Below are positions 1 to 8,027 of a DNA stretch of 64,000 nucleotides, piece by piece. Source of the DNA: Dysgonamonadaceae bacterium (GTDB taxonomy: Bacteria; Bacteroidota; Bacteroidia; Bacteroidales; Dysgonomonadaceae). The stretch lies in NCBI GenBank assembly GCA_031254645.1, contig JAIRUA010000031.1, positions 62,001-126,000 on the forward strand. Reading direction: 5' to 3'. Both the position numbers and the translations under genes were made by a program. Numbering within the stretch: position 1 is the first letter of the stretch; each line of letters opens with the position of its first letter. The notes beneath the pieces are model-generated. The model saw only the letters and a program-made list of their open reading frames with translations, was not told where the DNA came from and searched no databases.

Positions 1-1
1 C

Positions 2-133
2 GTGAATGTGACTGCCAACGATGGTATTTTTGAAGGAGTGCTTGATGTTCACGTGCATAGCACCAAAGACGTGAATCTGTTATGCGCCAAAATAATAGAA
101 GTGGATGGCGTGAAAACAGTTCACCGGTCGTAA
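2..133 (+). CDS. RelA/SpoT homolog, C-terminal ACT-domain end (partial)
   Basis: Only the last 43 codons are inside the window; the gene enters from the left. The translated end reads ...NDGIFEGVLDVHVHS, followed by a GVKTVHRS-type terminus. This lines up position for position with the end of the complete RelA/SpoT protein at 5735-7921 (NDGLFQGNISV..., GVKSVGR), so I call it the regulatory ACT domain of a long (p)ppGpp synthetase/hydrolase. Bacteroidota commonly carry two such long enzymes, and this would be the second. Whether its catalytic domains are active cannot be seen. The stop codon TAA lies at the first bases of the TGTGCTAAT repeat that follows. Confidence 0.7.
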   Translation: MNVTANDGIFEGVLDVHVHSTKDVNLLCAKIIEVDGVKTVHRS

Positions 134-249
134 TAATTTGCTAATGTGCTAATAAATAATGTGCTAATGGCAAGTTCACTGATTTTCTAATAGTAATCAA
201 TATGATAATTGCATTAGCACATTATTTATTAGCAAATTAGCACATTATT
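131..249. repeat. TGTGCTAAT-family palindromic repeat, copy 1 (long form)
   Basis: Two arms of about 38 bases (131-169 and 212-249) are near-perfect reverse complements. Each is built from the unit TGTGCTAAT, a TTTGCTAAT variant and AATAAATAA linkers. The 42-base core 170-211 is non-palindromic and recurs inverted at 21300-21341 with two differences. The element fills the gap between two convergent genes, and both of their stop codons lie within its outer edges. It could act as a bidirectional transcription terminator. Confidence 0.85.
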
Positions 250-622
250 TTTTCTTTTTCCTAAACAGCATCGACGAAGCTTTTTTCGCTACAAATGCCA
301 ATATAGCGGGTTTCGTTACTTTCCACACAAATCCGCCAATAAGTGGCAAATTAGACGTAATAAGACTTAGCCACGGATTGGTTCTTCGCGTAAAAAAGGG
401 CGAGTCGTGCGACGAATGATGTCCGGAAACAAAACTATCCACTGTTTCGGAAAAACGAGTACGCACCGAAGAAGCTATCCCTTTGGTAATCAGCGACCCC
501 CAATTATCATTAAGGTACTGTATTTGATAAGACAAGCGCTGTGCTGCGATATCACGTTCTTCCCGTATTCGCTTTTTCTCTAAGCGCAACTCTTCTAAGG
601 GTGATAATTTGAATGCACTCAT
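245..622 (-). CDS. conserved hypothetical protein, 125 aa
   Basis: I do not recognise a named family. The first 35 or so residues are charged and helical (EELRLEKKRIREERD), which suggests a short coiled coil. The C-terminal third contains one or two hydrophobic stretches (around 'LPLIGGFVWKV' and 'PAILAFVAKKA') and a very basic end, KKKK. This would suit a small membrane-associated protein. It is the last gene of a three-gene minus-strand unit with the Holin-X-like protein (6-base gap) and the YtxH-like protein, an arrangement that suggests envelope stress or cell-surface maintenance. The stop codon is inside the flanking palindromic repeat. Confidence 0.6.
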   Translation of the reverse strand: MSAFKLSPLEELRLEKKRIREERDIAAQRLSYQIQYLNDNWGSLITKGIASSVRTRFSETVDSFVSGHHSSHDSPFFTRRTNPWLSLITSNLPLIGGFVWKVTKPAILAFVAKKASSMLFRKKKK

Positions 623-628
623 AGTTGT

Positions 629-997
629 CTATTTTTTTGCTTCTTTGTTATCTTTCTTCATCAAAAATTTCGCCACACTATTAGCAATCGCGCCCTTAAT
701 GGACTTTTTCAGCAATAACATCAAAAGTACAATTAAAATGGCTGCTCCGGCAACAACACCAAACCCCATCCACGTACTACCCAATATATCAGCTAGATAG
801 AAAGCTATCGCTACAAATACGAATACAAACGCAAATAGCGAAACACCGCCTATAAACACCCCGTAAGCGGTGGCGGCAGAGCCTGTGCTGATTTTTTCAT
901 ACACTTCGAGTTTGCCGAGTTCAATCGTACCGGTAATATAGCTTGATACGTCATCTCTCATTTCCTCGAACAATGTACTTGCTTTTTTTTCTTCCAT
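629..997 (-). CDS. Holin-X-like (phage holin superfamily III) membrane protein
   Basis: This 122-residue protein has a cytoplasmic-looking helical N-terminus (about 1-40). Two strongly hydrophobic helices follow, at about 45-70 and 77-97, and then a lysine-rich tail. That layout and the sequence pattern (E-L-G-K-L-E-V-Y-E-K before the first helix) fit the putative Holin-X / superfamily III group found on bacterial chromosomes outside prophages. There are no phage genes nearby, so a lysis role is unlikely. The neighbours (YtxH-like and a small basic protein) suggest a membrane stress operon. The family call comes from topology and remembered pattern, not a search. Confidence 0.7.
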   Translation of the reverse strand: MEEKKASTLFEEMRDDVSSYITGTIELGKLEVYEKISTGSAATAYGVFIGGVSLFAFVFVFVAIAFYLADILGSTWMGFGVVAGAAILIVLLMLLLKKSIKGAIANSVAKFLMKKDNKEAKK

Positions 998-1023
998 TGT
1001 TTCGGTTGTTTTAGAGAGTTCGT

Positions 1024-1266
1024 TTAGTGTTTAGACAATTCTTTCTTTGTGATTTCGAGACAATCGTCGATGTCTTCTTTTAGGTTTTGAACACCTTCTT
1101 GTCCTTTGGCAACAGCCATTTTCACGTTTGCTTTCACTTTATCCACAAACACATTTGCCTGTTCTAACCACTCTTCTTTTTTGTCGGTTCCTAAAATGTA
1201 ACCAATGGCGGCACCCAATGCGATACCAATTCCTAAGCCTAATAAAAGTTTTCCTTCTGATTTCAT
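1024..1266 (-). CDS. YtxH-like small membrane protein
   Basis: An 80-residue protein starting at MKSEGKLLLGLGIG. One glycine-rich transmembrane helix (about 5-25, LGLGIGIALGAAIGYILG) is followed by an amphipathic helical domain. This is the usual form of YtxH/gas-vesicle-like general stress proteins. An upstream extension to 1314 is open, but a TATATTTG promoter element on the minus strand (1301-1308) lies inside it, so I place the start at 1266. It is the first gene of the unit with the Holin-X-like protein and the 125-residue protein. Confidence 0.7.
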   Translation of the reverse strand: MKSEGKLLLGLGIGIALGAAIGYILGTDKKEEWLEQANVFVDKVKANVKMAVAKGQEGVQNLKEDIDDCLEITKKELSKH

Positions 1267-1300
1267 ACAATTAATTTTTATTATTAAGTTATTCAACGCA

Positions 1301-1308
1301 CAAATATA
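1301..1308 (-). promoter_or_regulatory. -7 element TATATTTG upstream of the YtxH-like gene
   Basis: It matches the Bacteroidota TAnnTTTG -7 consensus on the minus strand, 34 bases before the chosen start. No clear -33 TTTG was found at the expected distance. Confidence 0.5.
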
Positions 1309-1422
1309 AGACATTTTTATCGTTCTGTGCTATGAATAGAACGTTTTTGTGAGAAAAATGTTTTGCGAGTTGTTGAAATTTTATGCTGCTTCCGGCAAAA
1401 TGTTGAATTATTATTAATGCAA

Positions 1423-1698
1423 TTAACTTCTAAACAACTCCGAATGGCTACCCATCCGAACAAGTTTTATCAAATTACTTGCTTCATCAATCCATATCAA
1501 AAGAAAATCCCCTTCTATATGACACTCCATATATCCTTTGTACTTTCCTTTTAATGGGTGTGGTAAATATTCTTTTGGAAGTGTACCTGTTGTTTTCAAG
1601 ATGGATAAGGCATTGTTCAAAAGATACATTTTCTTCGGATTATTCTGAATTCTTTTGACATCTTTTTTGAACTGTGAGGTGTATTTTAATTCTCTCAT
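1423..1698 (-). CDS. YafQ-family mRNA interferase toxin
   Basis: A 91-residue RelE/YafQ-fold ribosome-dependent endoribonuclease. The family's catalytic set in E. coli YafQ (H50, H63, D67, H87) has matching residues here at H47, H60, D64 and H85, in the contexts 'LPHPLKGKYKGY', 'ECHIEGDFLL' and 'MGSHSELF'. The N-terminus 'YTSQFKKDVKR' is also typical. The start codon overlaps the stop of the upstream antitoxin gene by ATGA, the translational coupling expected of a type II toxin-antitoxin operon. All catalytic positions are present, so the toxin is probably functional. Confidence 0.9.
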   Translation of the reverse strand: MRELKYTSQFKKDVKRIQNNPKKMYLLNNALSILKTTGTLPKEYLPHPLKGKYKGYMECHIEGDFLLIWIDEASNLIKLVRMGSHSELFRS

Positions 1699-1952
1699 AA
1701 TGATTTAGCCCACTCTCGAAAGTTTTCCAAATCCAATGTTTCTAAGTCGTCTCTTTTCGCCTCTTCCATCGCTGCCAATGTGATATCGTTGGGTATTTTT
1801 TCATCAACGTTGAAATAGTTAACTAAAAGATTTTCAAGGAAATTATTTACACTTCTATTTTCCTTCTTTGCTTTGTCTTTTATTACGCCTACTAAATCAT
1901 TTCTGAATCGAAAAGCCATTGCACTTTTTCCATTTGTTGTGATTGTATTCAT
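1695..1952 (-). CDS. antitoxin of the YafQ-type module
   Basis: An 85-residue protein. Its N-terminal half (AFRFRNDLVGVIKDKAKKENRS, then a VNNFLENLL helix) looks like a ribbon-helix-helix DNA-binding domain, and its acidic C-terminal half is of the kind that wraps a RelE-fold toxin. I start it at MNTITTNGKS (1952): longer reading to 2048 crosses a well-formed promoter (1982-2012) and a repeat-like sequence. It is first in the operon and overlaps the toxin gene by 4 bases. It probably represses its own promoter; a loose inverted motif TGCAATTT/ATTGCAAAT lies at 1958-1986 next to the -7 box. Confidence 0.85.
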   Translation of the reverse strand: MNTITTNGKSAMAFRFRNDLVGVIKDKAKKENRSVNNFLENLLVNYFNVDEKIPNDITLAAMEEAKRDDLETLDLENFREWAKSL

Positions 1953-1981
1953 ATTACTGCAATTTGTATTTATTTTTATTG

Positions 1982-2012
1982 CAAATGTATGAAGAATTTT
2001 TGGGTATACAAA
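1982..2012 (-). promoter_or_regulatory. promoter of the toxin-antitoxin operon
   Basis: On the minus strand, TTTG (2012-2009), a 19-base spacer and TACATTTG (1989-1982) match the Bacteroidota housekeeping promoter exactly. The leader to the antitoxin start is about 25 bases. The inverted TGCAATTT/ATTGCAAAT motif overlapping the -7 region is a possible operator. Confidence 0.75.
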
Positions 2013-2021
2013 ATTATTTTT

Positions 2022-2052
2022 AATCCCGTCACTGCGGGCTTGACCCACAACC
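2022..2052. repeat. short REP-like fragment
   Basis: The sequence CGTCACTGCGGGCTTGACCC resembles the inner arms of the palindrome inside the helicase gene (CCCGCAATGAC and its partner, near 53228-53250). It lies just downstream of miaB on the minus strand and looks like a degraded single arm. Confidence 0.4.
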
Positions 2053-2060
2053 TCCTTAAT

Positions 2061-3425
2061 TTAAACCTCTAAAATCGATTCGCCCAACAAAGTTGCCGCC
2101 GTTGCACCTGTAACTTTCACTTTCACGAAATCGCCAAACTTGTGGTGTTTTTTATCGAAGATAACCACTTTGTTTTGGTCGCTTCGCCCGAAATATTGCT
2201 CGCGTGAGCGTTTCGAAAAGCCTTCTACTAACACTTCTACTTCTTTGCCAATGTCTTTTTCGTTGCTGAGATGCGAAAGTTTCATTTGCAGGTCGATAAT
2301 TTCTTGCAAACGACGCACTTTTACTTCTTCGGACACATCATCTGTCAGATTTTTAGCAGCATACGTGCCCGGACGCTCCGAATATTTGAACATAAACGCC
2401 GAATCAAAACCCACTTCGCGCATCAATGAAAGTGTTTCTTGGTGGTCTTCTTCGGTTTCGGAGTGGAATCCACACATTATATCGGTCGAAAGTCCGCAAT
2501 CGGGAATGATACGTTTGATAGCTGCAATCCGTTCTAAATAAAGCGCACGATCGTATTTTCGATTCATCAAATCCAACATTCGCGAACTACCGGATTGCAC
2601 AGGCAAATGAATAAAATTGCAGATATTTCGATATTTCGCAATTGTTTCCAACGTTTCATCGGTCATATCTTTCGGGTGCGATGTGGTAAAACGGATACGC
2701 ACGGCGGGTGCTTCTTCGGCAACAATTGCAAGGAGCGTGGCAAAATCAATTTCTCGTTCATCATCTTTGTATAGATACGAATTGACGTTTTGTCCCAACA
2801 ATGTAACTTCGCGGAAACCTTTTTCACACATATCGCGCAATTCGTTCAAAATACTCTCCGGCTCACGACTGCGCTCGCGTCCACGCGTATAAGGCACAAT
2901 GCAATAGGTACAAAAATTGTCGCAACCGCGCATTATCGAAATGAATCCCGAAATATTACTTCCGCCTTTTTTCAGTGGAATTAAATCTTTATACGTTTCT
3001 GTCTTCGACAATTCAACATTTATCGCTTTTTCGCCCGTTTCGGCGGCAGCTACCAAGTTTGGTAAATCGAGATAAGCATCGGGTCCAACAACGATATCAA
3101 CGTTGTGATTGTCTATCAAATCCGATTTTACGCGTTCAGCCATACAGCCTAACACGCCAACGATGAGCTTGTTATCTTTTGAACGCTTCTTTTTTAATGC
3201 GTTAAAATATTCCAATCGTTGAATCACTCGCTGTTCGGCGTTATCGCGAATTGAACAGGTATTGACGAAAATTGCATCGGCTTCGCGGTCGTTATCCGTA
3301 AGCGTGTAACCGCTCATTTCCATTACACGCGCAACAACTTCGCTGTCAGCCACATTCATCTGACAACCGTAGGTTTCTATAAATAGTTTTTTTTCTTTAT
3401 TTGTATCTAAATCCATTGTGTTCAT
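2061..3425 (-). CDS. miaB: tRNA-2-methylthio-N6-dimethylallyladenosine synthase MiaB
   Basis: This 454-residue radical-SAM methylthiotransferase adds the methylthio group to i6A37 of tRNAs. The N-terminal UPF0004 domain carries the three cysteines of the auxiliary 4Fe-4S cluster (TYGCQMN C21, VNTCSIR C57 and VLGCMAER about C94). The radical-SAM triad CDNFCTYC is near residue 168. A C-terminal TRAM domain (about 390-450) is present. Length and motif order are normal. The sequence 'IMRGCDNFCTYCIVPYTRG' is diagnostic of MiaB as against RimO or MtaB. It is a single-gene unit, and no clear promoter was found in the short divergent gap with the next gene. Confidence 0.96.
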   Translation of the reverse strand: MNTMDLDTNKEKKLFIETYGCQMNVADSEVVARVMEMSGYTLTDNDREADAIFVNTCSIRDNAEQRVIQRLEYFNALKKKRSKDNKLIVGVLGCMAERVKSDLIDNHNVDIVVGPDAYLDLPNLVAAAETGEKAINVELSKTETYKDLIPLKKGGSNISGFISIMRGCDNFCTYCIVPYTRGRERSREPESILNELRDMCEKGFREVTLLGQNVNSYLYKDDEREIDFATLLAIVAEEAPAVRIRFTTSHPKDMTDETLETIAKYRNICNFIHLPVQSGSSRMLDLMNRKYDRALYLERIAAIKRIIPDCGLSTDIMCGFHSETEEDHQETLSLMREVGFDSAFMFKYSERPGTYAAKNLTDDVSEEVKVRRLQEIIDLQMKLSHLSNEKDIGKEVEVLVEGFSKRSREQYFGRSDQNKVVIFDKKHHKFGDFVKVKVTGATAATLLGESILEV

Positions 3426-3465
3426 TTTATTTGCCCAAATACTTTCTTGTTCATAAAAAAATCAT

Positions 3466-3473
3466 TACTTTTG
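3466..3473 (+). promoter_or_regulatory. -7 element TACTTTTG
   Basis: It matches TAnnTTTG, 43 bases before the ATG at 3516. It lies inside the longer open frame that begins at 3447, which argues for the shorter gene start. A TTG at 3447-3449 is 16 bases upstream, closer than the ideal 19. Confidence 0.5.
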
Positions 3474-3515
3474 TCGAACAACAAAATTGTCGGACTGCAA
3501 AATTACGCAATAAAT

Positions 3516-3989
3516 ATGGAATTTGGAGACTTAATTTATTTTATCCTTGTCATAGCTTTTATGGTATTGGGCTTTTTTAACGATGCTCGCAAAAGAAAAA
3601 AGAGAAAAATGGAGCGAGAGGCATCTACTTCTCATCAAGATTCTCAGAAACAATCTGAAAATCAACACAAAGTAGAAGATTCGGACGATTGGTGGAGAAA
3701 TTTGCCAAAAACGCCGCCTATTCCGACTACAAAAAAACCTACGCCATACGTTCGCAAAGAATTTCAATCATCGCTTGATTTGGTAACAAACTTTGAGGGC
3801 GAATCGTCGTTGAAAGATTCTATCTTTGTGCAAGATGCCGCTTTTACCAATATTTACGAAGAAAAAAGAAGACGGAAACAATCACCACCGCTGGTGCACC
3901 CGCTTGTGAGAGACCTTTTGAACGATTCCGGAAATAAAGAGTTGAAAAAGGGATTGATATATGGGGAAATTTTGCAGCGGAAATATTGA
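3516..3989 (+). CDS. hypothetical single-pass membrane protein, 157 aa
   Basis: I do not recognise the family. A single hydrophobic helix (about residues 6-21, IYFILVIAFMVLGFF) is followed by a lysine/arginine cluster, which predicts N-out/C-in orientation. A long polar, low-complexity tail follows, with an acidic WW patch (DSDDWWRNLPKTPPIP). The end 'HPLVRDLLNDSGNKELKKGLIYGEILQRKY' looks like a folded helix that is often conserved. The start at 3516 is chosen because a promoter -7 box precedes it. It stands alone between miaB and the CoA-transferase gene. Confidence 0.65.
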   Translation: MEFGDLIYFILVIAFMVLGFFNDARKRKKRKMEREASTSHQDSQKQSENQHKVEDSDDWWRNLPKTPPIPTTKKPTPYVRKEFQSSLDLVTNFEGESSLKDSIFVQDAAFTNIYEEKRRRKQSPPLVHPLVRDLLNDSGNKELKKGLIYGEILQRKY

Positions 3990-4067
3990 GCGTAGCGCTT
4001 CAACTTAGCTCAGCAACCGAACGAAGCCGAAAACAAATAATTTCAACAATTTGACTGTTTGATAAAG

Positions 4068-4100
4068 TTTTTGAGATACAGTAAAATTGTTGTATCTTTG
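4068..4100 (+). promoter_or_regulatory. promoter of the acetyl/succinate-CoA transferase gene
   Basis: TTTTTG (4068-4073), a 19-base spacer and TATCTTTG (4093-4100) are an exact fit to the Bacteroidota promoter. The untranslated leader would be about 70 bases. Confidence 0.8.
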
Positions 4101-4178
4101 TGCCCGAAATTGAAAAACAGAAAAGGCTATTTTTAGGTTATGCCTTATTAAAGAAGAGAACAAAAACAATAAATATTT

Positions 4179-5681
4179 ATGAGCTTAAAATTTATTTCAG
4201 CACAAGAAGCTGCTTCACTTGTCAAGCACAATGATAATGTGGGATTTAGCGGCTTCACGCACGCGGGTTGCCCCAAAGTGGTTCCGATTGAAATCGCAAA
4301 ATTAGCGGAAGCGGAGCACGCAAAAGGCAATCCGTTCAAAATTGGAATGTTTACCGGTGCTTCTACAGGCGAAGCCATTGATGGCTATCTTGCTCGCGCC
4401 AACGCTGTTAAATTCCGCACGCCATATCAAACAAACAAAGATATGCGCAATGCAATCAACAAATTGGAGCACGAACCTGTGCCTTATTTCGATATGCACC
4501 TTTCATTGCTTGCACAAGAACTTCGTTACGGATTTTTGGGCAATGTGGACGTAGCAATTGTTGAAGCGTGCGATGTTACCGAAGACGGTCAAATCGTTCC
4601 CACAACAGGTGTTGGTATTTCGCCTACCGTTTGTCGATTGGCAAAAATCGTGATTGTGGAATTGAACAAGCAAGTTCCTGCTAAATTGCGTGGAATCCAC
4701 GATTTGTGCGAATTGCAAGATCCGCCACACCGTTCACCGATTGGTATTTCAAGTCCGCAAGACCGCATTGGAAAAGAATATATACAGGTTGACCCTACCA
4801 AAATTTATGTTGTAGAAACTAATGTTGAAAGCGACGGCGGCGGCTTCGCTCCGGTGGACGAAGTAACGGCAAAAATCGGCGAAAACGTGGCAAATTTCTT
4901 CGTTTCGGAAATGAAAAACGGACGTATTCCGGCAGATTTCTTACCTATTCAATCGGGTGTAGGAAATATTGCTAACGCTGTATTAGCAGCGATGGGAAGC
5001 AACGACGAAATTCCAAAATTCAATGTATATACGGAAGTAATTCAAGATGCCGTGATTGAATTGATTCGTAAAGGGAAAATCAAATTCGCGAGTGGCTGTT
5101 CGCTTACGGTAAGTAACGAAGAATTGCTGAAAGTGTTTGCAGATTTGGATTTTTTCAAAGATAAAATCGTATTGCGTCCATCAGAATTGTCAAACAATCC
5201 GGAAATAGTGCGTCGTCTGGGAATTATCGGAATTAACACCGCTATTGAGGTAGATGTGTTTGGCAATATAAATTCTACGCATATAATGGGCACAAATATG
5301 ATGAACGGCATCGGCGGTTCGGGCGATTTTACGCGTAGCGCATATATGTCGATTTTTGTAACACCATCAACGGCGAAAAACGGTGATATCAGCGCCATTG
5401 TACCAAAAGTATCGCACGAAGACCATAGCGAACATTCGGTAAAAATTGTGGTTTCGGAATATGGTGTTGCCGATTTGCGTGGAAAAAGTCCGCGTCAGCG
5501 TGCGAAAGAAATCATTGAGAATTGTGCGCACCCAGATTATCGCGAGCAATTGTGGGATTATGTGAAGCTTCAAGAGAAGGGGCATACACCGCAGAATATT
5601 TATGCTTGTTATGAGTTTCATAGGGAGTTTATGGAAAAGAAAAGTATGAAGGGGGCGGATTTTAAGAAGTTTGAGAAATAG
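4179..5681 (+). CDS. acetyl-CoA hydrolase / succinate:acetate CoA-transferase
   Basis: A 500-residue class I CoA-transferase of the Ach1/ScpC/AarC group. It moves CoA between acetate and another acid such as succinate or propionate. The N-terminal Rossmann-like half starts with 'NDNVGFSGFTHAGCPKVVP'. The catalytic glutamate is expected in 'VYTEVIQD' (about residue 288). The glycine loop 'GIGGSGDFTRSAYMSIF' (about 383-399) is the typical CoA-binding signature. In fermentative Bacteroidales such enzymes join acetate, succinate and propionate formation. It is monocistronic, with a strong promoter upstream and a terminator behind. The exact acyl donor cannot be told from sequence. Confidence 0.92.
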   Translation: MSLKFISAQEAASLVKHNDNVGFSGFTHAGCPKVVPIEIAKLAEAEHAKGNPFKIGMFTGASTGEAIDGYLARANAVKFRTPYQTNKDMRNAINKLEHEPVPYFDMHLSLLAQELRYGFLGNVDVAIVEACDVTEDGQIVPTTGVGISPTVCRLAKIVIVELNKQVPAKLRGIHDLCELQDPPHRSPIGISSPQDRIGKEYIQVDPTKIYVVETNVESDGGGFAPVDEVTAKIGENVANFFVSEMKNGRIPADFLPIQSGVGNIANAVLAAMGSNDEIPKFNVYTEVIQDAVIELIRKGKIKFASGCSLTVSNEELLKVFADLDFFKDKIVLRPSELSNNPEIVRRLGIIGINTAIEVDVFGNINSTHIMGTNMMNGIGGSGDFTRSAYMSIFVTPSTAKNGDISAIVPKVSHEDHSEHSVKIVVSEYGVADLRGKSPRQRAKEIIENCAHPDYREQLWDYVKLQEKGHTPQNIYACYEFHREFMEKKSMKGADFKKFEK

Positions 5682-5701
5682 AATTTGCATTTGATTTATA
5701 G

Positions 5702-5735
5702 AAAAAACGTCTGTTCGAGTGAATGGGCGTTTTTT
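5702..5735. terminator. bidirectional rho-independent terminator
   Basis: AAAAAACGTCTGTTC pairs with GAATGGGCGTTTTTT (including G-T pairs) around the loop GAGT. A-run and T-run ends serve both directions. It separates the convergent CoA-transferase and relA-like genes, and the last T lies in the relA stop codon. Confidence 0.85.
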
Positions 5736-7921
5736 TAATTCAACCGCCCCACACTCTTCACTCCCTTTACCGCTTTCAATTTCCTAATCAACTGTTCCAA
5801 CATCGACGTATTCGCCAATATCACACTAATATTTCCTTGAAATAATCCATCGTTCGAATCAATTGAAATTGAGCGCATTTGCACACCGTCTTCTTTCGAA
5901 ATAATAGATATCAAGTTAGAAACAATACTTACTTGATCATTACCGATAACGCGCAAAATAATCGTATAATTAGACGAACCAACCGTACCCGACCAACGCG
6001 CTTTCAACACACGATAACCGAAACGCGAAAACAAATCATGCGCATTAGGACAGCTCATTCGATGAATTTTGATGCCTTGCGACGACACAAAACCGAAAAT
6101 ATCATCGCCAAAAATCGGATTACAACATTTTGCCAATTTATAATCTACGCCCGTAAGATTTTGATCTATAATCAGTTCGTCGGAACTTTTGTATTCGTCC
6201 GTCGGCGGTTTTAATGTGAAATTTTCGGCACTTTCGATGCTGTGCATATCGCGATGTTCGGTATCGCGACTATTTTTCAATTCAACATATCGGTCAATAA
6301 CCCAATTTACATCATTTTTTCCCGAAGAAATATCAATAAAAAAATCCGTTACCGTTTTGTATCTCAACTTCTTGACAAGCTGCATCAAAGTAGAATCATC
6401 ATACTCGATTTTATGGTTTTTCATTCGCCGCGAAAGCGTTTCTTTGGCAATATCCACCTGTTTTCCGGCTTCTTCTTTGAGCAATTGGCGAATTTTCGTA
6501 CGCGCTTTTCCGGTAACTACAAAACTCAACCAATCTTGCTTCGGCGTTTGGTGCGACGAAGTGTTGATTTCAACCAAATCGCCACTTTTCAATGCGTATT
6601 TAATCGGTACATTTTTTCCATTCACTTTACCCGAAACGCAAGTAGCTCCGAGTTTTGTATGGATTCCAAACGCAAAATCGAGCACGGTTGCCCCTTTCGG
6701 CAATTTGAATAAATCGCCTTTTGGCGTAAAAACAAAAATTTCTTCGTCGTACAAATCGAGTTTAAAATCGCCAAGTTTTTCGTTGAGGTCAGCATCTTTG
6801 TTGTCAAGCGATTCGCGCAAATTTGCAAGCCACGTATCGAGATTATTTTCCGCTTTTACGCCTTTGTATTTCCAATGCGCCGCCAATCCGCGCTCAGCGA
6901 TTTCGTCCATTCGTCGTGTGCGAATTTGCACTTCTACCCATTTCGATTCGGGTCCCATCACGGTAATGTGCAGCGATTCATAACCATTGCTTTTCGGAAT
7001 AGAAAGCCAGTCTTTCAATCGTTTAGGATTGGGCTGATACATATCCGTAATAATGGAATAGACTTGCCAGCATTCCGCTTTCTCCAATTCTTCAGGCGAA
7101 TCGAGCACCACGCGAATAGCAAAAAGGTCATAAATTCCCTCGAAATCGATTTTCTGTTTTTTGAGTTTATTATTAATGGAAAAAATGGATTTTGTACGCC
7201 CTTTGATGTCATATTTCAGTCCAGTTTTATCCAATCGTTCTTTTACGGGGTCGATAAATTCTTTGATATATGATTCGCGCGAACGCTTGGTTTCGTTCAA
7301 TTTATGCGCGATAAAATCGTAGGTTTCGCGGTCGGTATATTTCAACGAAAGGTCTTCCAGTTCCGATTTGATAGAATACAAACCCAAACGGTGCGACAAA
7401 GGCGCATAAAGATAAGCGGATTCTACCGAAAGCGCCATTCGTGTTTGTATATCAGCGTTTTTCGCTTCGCGCATTCGGCAAAGATGTTGGGCGATAATGA
7501 GAAACACCACGCGAATATCTTCGGCAATAGACAACAAAAGCTTGAGATAATTTTCCGATTCAACTGCTGATTTTTTATCGCTAAATTCGTTTACCCGCAA
7601 CAATCCGTGAACGATAGTATCTACCTCATCGCCAAACTCGGATTTCACTTTTTCAATCGAAAATGTGCCTTCGGAAATAGCGAAAAATAGCAAAATCGCT
7701 ACAACGGAAGATTGTTTTACATTCAATTCTTCCATTGCCGTAGCGGCAGATTTCATATCTTCAACCAATTCAACAAAAGCATCGTCCTGATTATTTGGTG
7801 ATTGTATCGCTTCCAAAAGGATTTTTTTTAATAAAATGATATGTTGCAAATCCCATTTCCGGCGTAGAAACGGATAGATATGGCGGTGTAATTTCCAAAA
7901 ATCGGCAAGCGTTTTGTTCAT
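5735..7921 (-). CDS. relA: RelA-like (p)ppGpp synthetase, hydrolase domain degenerate
   Basis: This 728-residue long RSH protein has an N-terminal HD-like domain (about 25-190), a synthetase domain (about 230-350), a TGS domain (about 395-455) and a C-terminal ACT domain (about 655-725). The synthetase carries 'GRTKSIFSI', 'YDLFAIRVV', 'KSNGYESLH' and 'EVQIRTRRMDEIAE', all expected of an active enzyme. The HD domain lacks the H-D/ED signature: where 'LLHDxxEDT' is expected the protein reads 'LLFFAISEGTFS'. I infer synthetase activity without hydrolysis, as in RelA. The fragment at the window's left edge could be the partner enzyme. It is a lone gene, divergent from the beta-mannosidase gene. 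Confidence 0.9.
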   Translation of the reverse strand: MNKTLADFWKLHRHIYPFLRRKWDLQHIILLKKILLEAIQSPNNQDDAFVELVEDMKSAATAMEELNVKQSSVVAILLFFAISEGTFSIEKVKSEFGDEVDTIVHGLLRVNEFSDKKSAVESENYLKLLLSIAEDIRVVFLIIAQHLCRMREAKNADIQTRMALSVESAYLYAPLSHRLGLYSIKSELEDLSLKYTDRETYDFIAHKLNETKRSRESYIKEFIDPVKERLDKTGLKYDIKGRTKSIFSINNKLKKQKIDFEGIYDLFAIRVVLDSPEELEKAECWQVYSIITDMYQPNPKRLKDWLSIPKSNGYESLHITVMGPESKWVEVQIRTRRMDEIAERGLAAHWKYKGVKAENNLDTWLANLRESLDNKDADLNEKLGDFKLDLYDEEIFVFTPKGDLFKLPKGATVLDFAFGIHTKLGATCVSGKVNGKNVPIKYALKSGDLVEINTSSHQTPKQDWLSFVVTGKARTKIRQLLKEEAGKQVDIAKETLSRRMKNHKIEYDDSTLMQLVKKLRYKTVTDFFIDISSGKNDVNWVIDRYVELKNSRDTEHRDMHSIESAENFTLKPPTDEYKSSDELIIDQNLTGVDYKLAKCCNPIFGDDIFGFVSSQGIKIHRMSCPNAHDLFSRFGYRVLKARWSGTVGSSNYTIILRVIGNDQVSIVSNLISIISKEDGVQMRSISIDSNDGLFQGNISVILANTSMLEQLIRKLKAVKGVKSVGRLN

Positions 7922-7946
7922 TTTTTCGAATTTTCTTTATGAAAGG

Positions 7947-7954
7947 CAAAAGTA
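7947..7954 (-). promoter_or_regulatory. -7 element TACTTTTG of the relA-like gene
   Basis: It matches TAnnTTTG on the minus strand, 26 bases before the start. A TTG (7978-7976) lies 21 bases further upstream, slightly longer than usual. Confidence 0.55.
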
Positions 7955-7998
7955 CGATTTTTGAGGGAGATAACACAACTTATTAGATAATTTTGGAG

Positions 7999-8006
7999 TA
8001 TATTTG
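7999..8006 (+). promoter_or_regulatory. -7 element TATATTTG of the beta-mannosidase gene
   Basis: It matches TAnnTTTG and lies 21 bases before the ATG at 8028, so the open frame beginning at 8004 cannot be the true start. No clear -33 box was found. Confidence 0.55.
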
Positions 8007-8027
8007 CGCTTCATAAACAAATCTTGT

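Noticed and set aside
609-800. Plus-strand open frame over the Holin-X-like gene
   Set aside because: It lies fully across two well-supported minus-strand genes, has no promoter and no recognisable family.
629-997. Prophage remnant because of a holin-like gene
   Set aside because: No other phage genes are nearby, and the Holin-X-like group occurs widely on chromosomes with YtxH-like neighbours.
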